Below, in pieces: positions 27,204 through 35,617 of a DNA stretch of 64,000 nucleotides. Location: contig NZ_FLKM01000009.1 of assembly GCF_900086585.1 (NCBI RefSeq), forward strand, positions 744,001 through 808,000, in the 5' to 3' direction. Position 1 is the stretch's first letter, and each line of letters opens with the position of its first letter. The translations under genes and the position numbers were made by a program. The stretch is from Emergencia timonensis (GTDB taxonomy: Bacteria > Bacillota > Clostridia > Peptostreptococcales > Anaerovoracaceae). The notes under the pieces are model-generated. The model saw nothing but the letters and a program-made list of their open reading frames with translations. It was not told the origin of the DNA and searched no databases.

Positions 27204-28057
27204 TTGCATTTACAAAGAGGAATTTAAAAATATACTTTCGCGATAGAGCCAGCGTTCTCTTCTCCCTTTTAACAGTATTTATCATCATCGGTCTCTATGT
27301 CTTATTTCTGGGTGACGTATGGACTAAGGATCTGCAGGCGTTTGAGGGGGCAAGAGAATTGATGGACAACTGGGTTATGGCAGGAGTTCTGGCTGTCACC
27401 AGCTTTACCACTACGATGGGAATGCTGGGATCTATGGTGAAGGACCGGGAGCTGAAAATCAACATGGACTTTTATATCTCACCCATCAGCCGTACGGCTT
27501 TGACCGGCGGCTATATTGCAGGCGCTTATATTGTAGGGCTGACTATGACACTGCTGGCTTTCGTGGCGGCAGAAATTTATATCGTAGTGAACGGCGGTTC
27601 TTTCCTGGCAGCAGAGCAGATTGTCAAAGTGTTAGCGATGATTCTCTTAACTACTCTGATGAATACCACCCTGATGGTGTTTATCGTATCGCTGTTTCGC
27701 AGTCAGAGCGCTTTTTCCGTGGCCAGCACCGTCTTTGGGACAATGATTGGTTTCATTACGGGAATCTATCTTCCTATCGGCATGTATCCAGAAGCAGTAC
27801 AATGGATCATCAAAATTTTCCCAGTGTCTCATGCAGCAGCAATTTTTAGAAATCTGATGATGGAGGGGCCGATGAAGACTGCTTTTGAGGGAGCACCTGC
27901 GAAGATTGCCGCAGACCTGAAAACGGAGCTGGGCGTCTGCTATGAGTTTGGCGGTCATACAGTAACACAGACAGAGAGTCTGCTGATTATCGCCGCTTGC
28001 ATCGTGATATTCTTCGTCCTCGGCAGATTGTGCAATAGTAAAAGAAATGTGAAATGA
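27200..28057 (+). CDS. ABC-2 type exporter, permease subunit
   Basis: The 285-residue protein has six predicted transmembrane helices with the ABC-2 layout: a short N-terminal segment (FTKRNLKIYFRDRASVLFSL), then a large first extracellular loop, and helices near 62-80, 105-130, 145-165, 175-198 and 255-278. It overlaps the ATPase gene by 4 bases. Together they form a complete two-gene exporter. Confidence 0.9.
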   Translation: MIAFTKRNLKIYFRDRASVLFSLLTVFIIIGLYVLFLGDVWTKDLQAFEGARELMDNWVMAGVLAVTSFTTTMGMLGSMVKDRELKINMDFYISPISRTALTGGYIAGAYIVGLTMTLLAFVAAEIYIVVNGGSFLAAEQIVKVLAMILLTTLMNTTLMVFIVSLFRSQSAFSVASTVFGTMIGFITGIYLPIGMYPEAVQWIIKIFPVSHAAAIFRNLMMEGPMKTAFEGAPAKIAADLKTELGVCYEFGGHTVTQTESLLIIAACIVIFFVLGRLCNSKRNVK

Positions 28058-28207
28058 TTGTCTTGCTGACTGTTCTGCAGCAGATGTTAGACGAGTATCT
28101 GGCTGATTCATCCTGCTCATGCAAAAATGCAACTAAAGTTCAATAGGAAAAATAGGTTCCACCTGTTACAATAACCTCAAATATTTTAATTAAGATGGGG
28201 GAGAAAA

Positions 28208-28393
28208 ATGACAGAAATACATAGGAACCTTATTTTTTTTGACAAAAATAAGCGAACTCGAACTTGGATCAATGAAGAGGAAATGGATGAATTCCGCTAT
28301 CATCAGGTCCGGACCATGCTGACCAGCAGCCTTATATCCGGACATCAAATGAAATTCTACTATAAAAGGAGATGCAGAGATGGGCACAAGTGA
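28208..28393 (+). CDS. Possible small basic protein upstream of the Na/Pi symporter
   Basis: The frame has 61 codons with a strong Shine-Dalgarno (GGGGGAG, 6 bases before the ATG). It is rich in charged residues (NKRTRTWINEEEMDEFRYHQ) with a basic tail. It overlaps the symporter start by 14 bases in another frame, which could couple translation. No family is recognised. It could equally be a leader with regulatory function. Confidence 0.4.
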   Translation: MTEIHRNLIFFDKNKRTRTWINEEEMDEFRYHQVRTMLTSSLISGHQMKFYYKRRCRDGHK

Positions 28394-30011
28394 TGTTTTA
28401 ATGCTTTTGGGCGGACTGGCTCTCTTCTTATACGGCATGCAGATGATGAGCAGCGGCCTCGAAGCGGCGGCGGGCAATCGAATGAAGACCATCTTGGAGA
28501 AACTGACCTCTAACCGGGTGAAAGGGGTCTTAGTGGGCGCAGGAATTACAGCCGTCATCCAGTCTTCTTCGGCTACCACTGTCATGGTGGTGGGTTTTGT
28601 TTCCGCCGGCTTGATGACTTTGAATCAGGCGGTATGGGTCATCATGGGCGCCAACATCGGTACGACCATTACGGGGCAGTTGATTGCCCTGGACGTCAGC
28701 GCTATTGCGCCGTTGATTACCTTTTTCGGCGTTGTGATGATGGTCTTTTTAAAGAACGAAAAAGCGCAGCACCTGGGCAACATCATAGCTGGTTTAGGCG
28801 TGCTCTTCATCGGCATGAATATGATGAGTACCGCTATGGAGCCGCTGCAGGATTCAACTGTGTTCACCAGCTTGATTACCAAATTTGATAATCCTCTGGT
28901 AGGCATTTTAGCTGGTGCAGTATTTACTGCGCTGATTCAGTCTTCCTCTGCTTCTGTAGGCATTCTGCAGGCCCTTGCGGCCAGCGGCGTTCTCGGTCTG
29001 CCCCAAGCCGTATACGTGTTGTTCGGGCAGAACATCGGCACCTGCATTACAGCAGTTTTGGCTTCTATTGGGACAAAGGTCAACGCCAAACGTTCAACGA
29101 TTATCCATCTGATGTTCAACATCATCGGAACCTTTCTGTTCACCTGTATCTGTATGGCCACGCCTTTTGTGCTGTGGATGGAAGGGCTGACTCCAGGCAA
29201 TACCGTAGCGCAGATTGCCAATGTACATACAGTGTTCAATATCGTCACTACACTGCTGCTCCTGCCTTTTGGCAATCTGATGGCAAAAGCGGCGACAAAG
29301 ATTCTGCCTGGTGGTGAGGAAGAGGCGGAAGAGGCACATAAGCTGATTTACCTGGAACCTATCGACGGCCGGAAGACCAGACAGGTGGGCCAGATTTCCG
29401 TGTCCATCAAACAACTTGACAACGAAATCGCTCGTATGTTTGATTTGGTGTGGCAGAATGTGAAAGACGGTTTTGACGCGGTGATCACGCGGAAATGCAG
29501 CAAGATGGAACATATTGTCGCAAGAGAAGAGTACATCGATTATCTCAATGCAGAGATATCCAAATACATTGCAAAGGTCGTTGTCATGGAAATGTCTGAG
29601 TCGGACTCAGAGAGAATCAGCTCCTATTATAAAATCGTCGGTAATCTGGAACGGATTGGCGATCACGCTATGAACATTGCAGAATATGCCTACGCGATTG
29701 AAAAAGGCGAAGTACTGCTTTCGGATCACGCCATCGAAGAGACTGGAGAAATGAAAACGTTGACAGATTTTACTCTGACCTGTATCAAATGCGGTCACGA
29801 AAAGGACGGCAAAGAAGTGCTGAAGCAGACCGCGCAGAATGAACAGAAAATCGACGACATGAGCGAGACGATGAGGAATAATCAAATTAAGAGAATGAAA
29901 GAAGGACGCTGTTCGGCGGAGGCAGGAATTCTTTTTTCAGAGATGGTTACAGATTTTGAGCGAATCGGCGATCACGCCCTGAATATTGCAGAACAGTACG
30001 GGGAAATATGA
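28380..30011 (+). CDS. Na+/phosphate symporter with PhoU-like tail
   Basis: The 543-residue protein has an N-terminal Na/Pi-cotransporter domain with two inverted repeats carrying the family's signatures QSSSATTVMVVGF and QSSSASVGILQAL. About eight membrane helices span residues 5-300. A cytoplasmic PhoU-like helical domain (about 330-540) has two similar halves, each with ERIGDHAMNIAEYAY or ERIGDHALNIAEQYG. The transporter moves phosphate inward with sodium, and the PhoU part probably regulates it. Transcribed apart from neighbouring genes. Confidence 0.92.
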   Translation: MGTSDVLMLLGGLALFLYGMQMMSSGLEAAAGNRMKTILEKLTSNRVKGVLVGAGITAVIQSSSATTVMVVGFVSAGLMTLNQAVWVIMGANIGTTITGQLIALDVSAIAPLITFFGVVMMVFLKNEKAQHLGNIIAGLGVLFIGMNMMSTAMEPLQDSTVFTSLITKFDNPLVGILAGAVFTALIQSSSASVGILQALAASGVLGLPQAVYVLFGQNIGTCITAVLASIGTKVNAKRSTIIHLMFNIIGTFLFTCICMATPFVLWMEGLTPGNTVAQIANVHTVFNIVTTLLLLPFGNLMAKAATKILPGGEEEAEEAHKLIYLEPIDGRKTRQVGQISVSIKQLDNEIARMFDLVWQNVKDGFDAVITRKCSKMEHIVAREEYIDYLNAEISKYIAKVVVMEMSESDSERISSYYKIVGNLERIGDHAMNIAEYAYAIEKGEVLLSDHAIEETGEMKTLTDFTLTCIKCGHEKDGKEVLKQTAQNEQKIDDMSETMRNNQIKRMKEGRCSAEAGILFSEMVTDFERIGDHALNIAEQYGEI

Positions 30012-30086
30012 TGAAAATCGTAAGTTGAAACCATTCCCAATAAGATGTAGAATATCTACAGTAAATCGTAAAGCGAGGATGGAGAA

Positions 30087-30686
30087 ATGGATATCAAAAA
30101 GATCGTTAACGCTTTTAAAAAGAATAACTACCAGGTTTCTTATTTCGAGACGGCTGCCGCCGCTGCGGATTACCTGGATCATGAAATCAATCAGACGACA
30201 GTTGCGTTTGGCGACTCACAGACGCTTCTTTCGATGGGACTGTATGAAAAGTTATCAGCGCATAACATGGTCTACGATCCAAAGCATGGGGAGGATTTTT
30301 TTAAAACCGCCAGAGACGGCATGCAGGCAGAATTCTTTGTAACTTCTGTCAATGGAGCGACAGAGGATGGCATCTTAGTCAATCTGGACGGAACCGGCAA
30401 CCGGGTGGCGGGATCCTTGTACGGACACCGAAAAGTATATCTGGTCTTCGGAACTAACAAGATTGAACCTAATCTGGAAAAAACCATTTGGAGAGTGCGC
30501 AATGTGGCTGCACCTAAGAACGCCCTGCGAAAAGGGCTGAAGACGCCCTGCGCCTTAAATGGAGCAGATAAATGCCATGATTGCAGCAGCCCAGACCGGA
30601 TCTGCAACGGTTTGATGATTCACTACAAAAAGATGCGCCATGAGGAAATGGAAGTCGTGATTATCGACCAACCATTAGGGTTATAA
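30087..30686 (+). CDS. LUD-domain (LutC/YkgG-like) protein
   Basis: The 199-residue protein belongs to the LUD family (DUF162). Its signs are TVAFGDSQTLLSMGLYEKL, SVNGATEDGILVNLDGTGNR, and VFGTNKIEPNLEKTIWRVRN followed by ApKNA. The C-terminal Cys-rich piece (CALNGADKCHDCSSPDRICN) may bind a metal or cluster. LutC-like proteins take part in lactate oxidation with LutA and LutB. Neither partner is present here, so it is a stand-alone member whose role is unknown. GCGAGGATGGAG gives the ribosome binding site. Confidence 0.88.
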   Translation: MDIKKIVNAFKKNNYQVSYFETAAAAADYLDHEINQTTVAFGDSQTLLSMGLYEKLSAHNMVYDPKHGEDFFKTARDGMQAEFFVTSVNGATEDGILVNLDGTGNRVAGSLYGHRKVYLVFGTNKIEPNLEKTIWRVRNVAAPKNALRKGLKTPCALNGADKCHDCSSPDRICNGLMIHYKKMRHEEMEVVIIDQPLGL

Positions 30687-30868
30687 AAATAATACTTAAG
30701 TTGTATCTTGCACGAGGCTATGTCATTGCAAAGGGTTCGACAAATTTCGACAATTGCAGCACTGTTTACATAATTATGAATATAACGAAAACCATTGATT
30801 CTTCCTCTTGAAAGTGCTAAAATCCTATCTATGCAAAAGCAGAATTTTGACAGCAAGAGGTGAAGATA

Positions 30869-32134
30869 GTGGAAGAAATCATAGCAATTGTAATTTTTTT
30901 AGTAGTGATTGTCGCCATAATGACTGAGAAAGTACACAGGACTGCGGTTGCCCTGGCAGGCGCCGTTCTGCTGATGTTGAGTCATATACTGACAGTCGAT
31001 AAGGCGGTCGGTTACATAGACTTTAATACCATAGGAGTTTTGATCGGCATGATGCTTTTTGTTGCCGTCGTCAAGAACTCAGGTATCTTTGAATATATTG
31101 CAATCAAAGCGGCCAAGCTGGCCCACGGTAACCCGTGGAAGATCATGGTCGCTTTTATGGTGATTACCGCCGTTTTGTCCGCATTTCTGGACAATGTGAC
31201 GACCGTACTTCTGGTAGGTCCGATGACGATAACCATAGCCAGAATGCTGAAGGTGAACCCGGTACCATTTTTAATGACGCAGATCCTGGCTTCCAATATC
31301 GGCGGCACAGCGACATTGATCGGCGACCCGCCTAACATTATGATTGGAAGCGCAGCCGGACTGGATTTTATTGACTTTATTACGAACACTGGCATTGTGG
31401 CGGTCTTCGTCATCGCAGCCTTAGTGTTGATTATGAAATTTGTGTACAAGTCAAAGCTGGCAGCTGATGCAGAAGCGATCAAATCCGTCATGGAACTGGA
31501 TGAAAATAAAGCGATTGAGGACAAAGCCCTGCTCTATAAGAGTATCGTAGTAATGATACTAGTCGTCGTCGGCTTCATGTTCCACAGTCAGCTGGGGATT
31601 GAATCTGCCACTGTTGCACTGACTGCCGCTGCCATCATGCTGGTCATCGGCAAACAAAATGTGGACTATATCATCGGGGAGGTAGAGTGGACGACCATTC
31701 TCTTTTTTGCAGGACTTTTCATCGTGGTAGGAGGACTGGATGAGACTGGCGTAATCGGACAGCTGGCAAAGCTGGTTATCGATATGACAAAGGGCCATGC
31801 AATTATGACCATGATGGTGCTGCTTTGGGCCTCGGCTCTTTTATCCTCCGTTTTGGACAACATCCCATTCGTGGCAACCCTGATTCCTTTGGTGCTGGCC
31901 TTGGGCGAGAGCGGCATAGACGTTACGCCGCTGTGGTGGGCAATTTCCTTAGGCGCATGCCTGGGCGGCAACGGCACACTGATCGGCGCATCAGCCAATG
32001 TGGTGCTCTCTGGTATCAGCGGCAAACACGGTTATCCAATCAGCTTTAAAGAATATACAAAAGTAGGCTTTCCCGTTATGATAATGTCAGTAGTGCTTGC
32101 TATGATCTATCTTTTGATCAGGTATGCTGTGTAA
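30869..32134 (+). CDS. ArsB/NhaD-like ion transporter
   Basis: The protein has about 421 residues and 11-12 transmembrane helices. It contains the ion transporter superfamily repeat, once as SNIGGTATLIGDPPNIMIGS and once as CLGGNGTLIGASANVVLSG; both are substrate-site hairpins. It could move arsenite, sodium ions or dicarboxylates; the sequence alone does not decide. GTG 30869 is preferred because AGAGGT lies 9 bases upstream, while GTG 30860 overlaps that Shine-Dalgarno. The next gene, 20 bases on, may be its partner. Confidence 0.85.
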   Translation: MEEIIAIVIFLVVIVAIMTEKVHRTAVALAGAVLLMLSHILTVDKAVGYIDFNTIGVLIGMMLFVAVVKNSGIFEYIAIKAAKLAHGNPWKIMVAFMVITAVLSAFLDNVTTVLLVGPMTITIARMLKVNPVPFLMTQILASNIGGTATLIGDPPNIMIGSAAGLDFIDFITNTGIVAVFVIAALVLIMKFVYKSKLAADAEAIKSVMELDENKAIEDKALLYKSIVVMILVVVGFMFHSQLGIESATVALTAAAIMLVIGKQNVDYIIGEVEWTTILFFAGLFIVVGGLDETGVIGQLAKLVIDMTKGHAIMTMMVLLWASALLSSVLDNIPFVATLIPLVLALGESGIDVTPLWWAISLGACLGGNGTLIGASANVVLSGISGKHGYPISFKEYTKVGFPVMIMSVVLAMIYLLIRYAV

Positions 32135-32154
32135 AAAAGGAGTGGTGATATACA

Positions 32155-32607
32155 ATGAGAAATAGAATTTCAGACGATATGGTCAATATCATGCTGCGGC
32201 AGATGGGTGCGAAATCAATTAAAACTTCGCCGGCTCATATCAACATTGCCAAATTTGATTTGGGAGAGGATCTGAAAATTACCTATATGTACGAAGTCAA
32301 AGAGGAAGAAATCTATCTGCAGAGGGTCAGTCCTTATCCGATGATGATTGGAAAAATATATAACGAACAACAAATCGTGGATATCATCGGCACTGATCTC
32401 AGAAAGTTTCAATCGGCATACAACAGTACGAATTTTACGAAATTTATCGATGTTGCCAACAGTTTAGCCACTTTTGACAAAGAAATTGAAAATCTTTTTA
32501 TGACGCATAATGTAGAACGGGAAAATCTGGTAAAAATTGAAGAGGAGATGCAGAAGCTGCACACTCTAATTGCTGAAATCACTGAGGTTTCGCCGTTACT
32601 TGTATAA
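32155..32607 (+). CDS. Hypothetical cytoplasmic protein downstream of the ion transporter
   Basis: The 150-residue protein has a mixed alpha/beta N-terminal half (KFDLGEDLKITYMYEVKEEE) and a helical C-terminus (about 85-145) that could form a coiled coil. No membrane helix, signal or conserved motif is recognised. It begins 20 bases after the ArsB/NhaD-like gene with AGGAGTGGTG upstream, so the two are probably co-transcribed. A role as accessory protein of the transporter is only a guess. Confidence 0.6.
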   Translation: MRNRISDDMVNIMLRQMGAKSIKTSPAHINIAKFDLGEDLKITYMYEVKEEEIYLQRVSPYPMMIGKIYNEQQIVDIIGTDLRKFQSAYNSTNFTKFIDVANSLATFDKEIENLFMTHNVERENLVKIEEEMQKLHTLIAEITEVSPLLV

Positions 32608-32704
32608 TGCATAAATAACCGTTTTGAGAGTATATTTTTTCTGCTTCAGGAGAGATAGGCTCTCTTTTTTTGCGTCAATTTCAACAATTATCGACTTTTG
32701 TCGT

Positions 32705-32733
32705 TTGACTTTGTTCAGAATTGTCGGTATAAT
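32705..32733 (+). promoter_or_regulatory. Sigma-A-type promoter of the first opuC operon
   Basis: TTGACT (32705-32710), 17 bases, then TATAAT (32728-32733). The leader that follows contains a hairpin with the arms GGACAGG and CCTTGTCC (about 32763-32782). Confidence 0.8.
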
Positions 32734-32825
32734 TATATGTATTGGGGAACTTATTCTTTCGAGGACAGGAACATCCTTGTCCGCGGAAGGTACGATTAAT
32801 TGAGAATCAGATAGGGGGTTTTATT

Positions 32826-33968
32826 ATGATTCAATTTCGTGGCGTTACGAAAGAATTCAAAGGTAACGTCGTCTTATCAGACATTTCTATGGACATCAAT
32901 GACGGTGAGCTTACCGTTCTAATCGGTCCCAGCGGTTGTGGAAAGACAACGACACTTAAAATGATCAACAGATTAATTCCAGCAAGCAAAGGTGAGATTT
33001 TTATCGATGAGAAGAATATCGAGGAGATGGACAAAGTCCAGCTCCGCCGAAACATGGGTTACGTCATCCAACAGGGAGGCCTGTTTCCTCATATGACCAT
33101 TCGCCAGAACATCGAAATCATCGAACGCCTGGAAAAGAAAGATACTGAAAAAATTGTAGAGAACACCAAGCAACTGATGAAGATGGTAGACCTGGATCCT
33201 GATCAGTTTCTTGACAGATATCCTACAGAACTTTCAGGCGGACAGAGACAGAGAATCGGCGTCATCAGGGCCCTTGCCAACGACCCTGAGATTATTCTTT
33301 TGGACGAACCCTTCTCAGCGCTTGACCCGGTAACCAGGAGCAGCCTGCAGGATGAGCTGATCGAACTGCAGTCTAAGGTAGAGAAGACCATGGTCTTTGT
33401 TACCCACGATATGGACGAGGCTATCAAGATTGCAGACAGAATCTGCATTATGAAAGGCGGTCACATCCTTCAGTTTGATACGCCGGAAATGATCCTGAAA
33501 CAGCCTGCTGACGAATTTGTAGCCAACTTCGTCGGCACCAACAGGATATGGGATTCCCCAGAATACATAAAGGTAGAAGACTTTATGATTAAAAACCCAA
33601 TCACCTGTAAAGGCGACATGATTAGGAACAGATGTATCAAGCGCATGAGAGATCATCACATCGATACGCTGCTGGTGGTCGACGACGAGAAAAAACTGCG
33701 CGGCATCGTCGGCAGAAAAAATCTGTTTAAAGCCAGCAGGCCTTTGATGCAGGCAGAGGATATTATGAACGAAGTAGCCTATGTTTCTCATGTAGGCGAT
33801 AATATCGTCGATGTGCTGAAGATGGTAGAAGAGACGGAAGTCAACAATATTCCTGTTCTCGACGAAGAGGAAAGACTCGTCGGTCTATTGACCAACAGTA
33901 ATTTAGTTTCCACATTGAGCAAGCAGTTCCTGACGGAAGATAGTACAGAAGGGACGGTGAGCCAGTAA
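32826..33968 (+). CDS. opuCA: Osmolyte (glycine betaine/carnitine/choline) ABC transporter ATPase with CBS domains
   Basis: The 380-residue protein has an N-terminal ABC ATPase (1-240; Walker A GPSGCGKTTT, signature LSGGQRQRIGVIRAL, Walker B IILLDEPFSALDP). Two CBS domains follow (about 255-375), which in OpuA/OpuC proteins sense ionic strength or cyclic nucleotides. The ATG at 32826 has AGGGGG upstream. Its stop overlaps the next ATG by one base. A second, very similar opuCA begins at 63541. Confidence 0.92.
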   Translation: MIQFRGVTKEFKGNVVLSDISMDINDGELTVLIGPSGCGKTTTLKMINRLIPASKGEIFIDEKNIEEMDKVQLRRNMGYVIQQGGLFPHMTIRQNIEIIERLEKKDTEKIVENTKQLMKMVDLDPDQFLDRYPTELSGGQRQRIGVIRALANDPEIILLDEPFSALDPVTRSSLQDELIELQSKVEKTMVFVTHDMDEAIKIADRICIMKGGHILQFDTPEMILKQPADEFVANFVGTNRIWDSPEYIKVEDFMIKNPITCKGDMIRNRCIKRMRDHHIDTLLVVDDEKKLRGIVGRKNLFKASRPLMQAEDIMNEVAYVSHVGDNIVDVLKMVEETEVNNIPVLDEEERLVGLLTNSNLVSTLSKQFLTEDSTEGTVSQ

Positions 33969-35545
33969 TGATTGCATTATTTAAATATATGGCGCAGCAC
34001 TTGGGGCAGATTGCAGATCTGCTCATGGAACACGTCCAAATGACGGCCATCGCCGTAGGCTTTGCCATCGTCATCGGCGTGCCTCTGGGCATTTTGATCA
34101 GTTATGTCAAAAAGCTGGATAAACCCATTATCGGCGTAGCTAACGTCGTACAGGCCATTCCGAGCATGGCGCTGCTGGGTCTTGCCATACCGCTTCTGGG
34201 TATCGGAGTTCTTCCAGCAGTTGTCATGGTTATCATCTATTCGTTATTACCGATTATAAAGAACACTTATACAGGAATCGCCAGTATCGATCCGGAGATG
34301 GTAGAGGCGGCAAAGGGGATTGGACTTACAAAGTGGCAGGTTCTGACCAAGGTCAAAATTCCCATGGCGCTGCCTGTCATCATGGCCGGTGTCAGAATTT
34401 CCGCTGTTACAGCAGTGGGACTTATGACCATGGCGGCCTTTATCGGAGCTGGCGGTCTGGGATACCTGGTTTTTTCTGGTATCAGAACAGTCAACAACTT
34501 GCAGATTCTGGCCGGTGCAATTCCAGCGTGTCTGCTTGCGCTATTGGTGGATTTCCTCATGGGACTGGTTGAAAAGCTGGTAACGCCGATCAGCCTGCAG
34601 AGCGCTTTTGGTACATCAAAGGCAGAATTGAAGAAGAAGAGAAAGAAAGAGAAACTCGTCTTGGCAGTAGCCGGCGCTTTGATCTTAGTGTTGATTGGAA
34701 ACACCGTGATTGGCGGCATGAACCAGGAAGAGAAGACCATTACAGTAGGAAGCAAAGACTTTACGGAGCAGTTAATTCTCTGCAACCTGTATGCTGATGT
34801 CATCGAACACGACACGGACATCAACGTGATTCGCAAAGAAAACCTGGGCGGCAGTCAGGTCTGCTTTGAGGCTCTGAAGAAGGGCGAAATCGACATGTAT
34901 GTGGATTATACTGGTACGATTTATGTCAACATCCTCAACCAACCGGCCAAGGCTGATATGCAGGCGGTCTATGACGAGTGCAAAAAGGCCTTGGACGAGA
35001 AGTACAAGATCAAGGTTTTGGAACAGGCTAACTTTAACAACACCTATACTCTGGCAGTTTCACAAGAGACGGCAAAGAAGTACGGCCTCAAGACCATGAA
35101 AGATTTGCTCAAGTGTGACTCTCAGCTAATTCTGGGTACCACGATGGAATTCCAGAACAGACCGGACGACGGTCTGCCGGGACTGCTGAAGAAATATGAT
35201 TTTAACTTCAAAAAGACTTTAGCTATTGACGGATCACCGAGATTTACCGCTTTGAAGAATGGCGAAACGGATATCGTCGACGCTTATGCTACGGACGGTC
35301 TTTTGAAAAAGTATAACCTGAAAGTCCTGGAAGACAGCGACGGCTTCTTCCCTCCGTACTATGCGATTCCAATCATCAACGAAGAGATGCTGGATAAGTA
35401 TCCGGAATTGGAAGATGTCATCAATAAACTGAGCAAGATTCTCACCAATGAGATCATGCAGGAACTGAACTATCAGGTTGACGAAGAAGGAAAAGAACCG
35501 GCTGACGTGGCAAGAGAGTTTGCCAAGGAGCAGGGGCTGATCTAA
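33968..35545 (+). CDS. OpuC-type osmolyte transporter, permease fused to substrate-binding domain
   Basis: The 525-residue protein joins two subunits. Residues 1-215 are a six-helix permease with the ABC contact motif EAAKGIGLTKWQVLTKVKIP. A helix at about 225-245 anchors the glycine betaine-binding domain (about 250-525), which opens ITVGSKDFTEQLILCNL. Aromatic and polar residues for a quaternary amine are plausible but not checked against a structure. The operon has only two genes, opuCA and this one, as in several Clostridia. A terminator follows. Confidence 0.92.
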   Translation: MIALFKYMAQHLGQIADLLMEHVQMTAIAVGFAIVIGVPLGILISYVKKLDKPIIGVANVVQAIPSMALLGLAIPLLGIGVLPAVVMVIIYSLLPIIKNTYTGIASIDPEMVEAAKGIGLTKWQVLTKVKIPMALPVIMAGVRISAVTAVGLMTMAAFIGAGGLGYLVFSGIRTVNNLQILAGAIPACLLALLVDFLMGLVEKLVTPISLQSAFGTSKAELKKKRKKEKLVLAVAGALILVLIGNTVIGGMNQEEKTITVGSKDFTEQLILCNLYADVIEHDTDINVIRKENLGGSQVCFEALKKGEIDMYVDYTGTIYVNILNQPAKADMQAVYDECKKALDEKYKIKVLEQANFNNTYTLAVSQETAKKYGLKTMKDLLKCDSQLILGTTMEFQNRPDDGLPGLLKKYDFNFKKTLAIDGSPRFTALKNGETDIVDAYATDGLLKKYNLKVLEDSDGFFPPYYAIPIINEEMLDKYPELEDVINKLSKILTNEIMQELNYQVDEEGKEPADVAREFAKEQGLI

Positions 35546-35563
35546 ATCCAATATATGAAAAGG

Positions 35564-35617
35564 AAAGAGTTGTTGCTGACGGCGGCCAGAAAAGCTGCCG
35601 CGGCAGCGGCTCTTTTT
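35564..35617 (+). terminator. Intrinsic terminator after the opuC operon
   Basis: A long GC-rich hairpin (left arm GAGTTGTTGCTG from about 35566, right arm CAGCGGCTC ending 35612) with inner GCCGC pairing is followed by TTTTT. The apparent TTG start of the rhs gene lies within the T run. Confidence 0.8.

Noticed and set aside
30087..30686. Calling the LUD protein LutC of a lactate oxidation operon
   Set aside because: LutA and LutB are absent from both sides, so only the domain family is supported.
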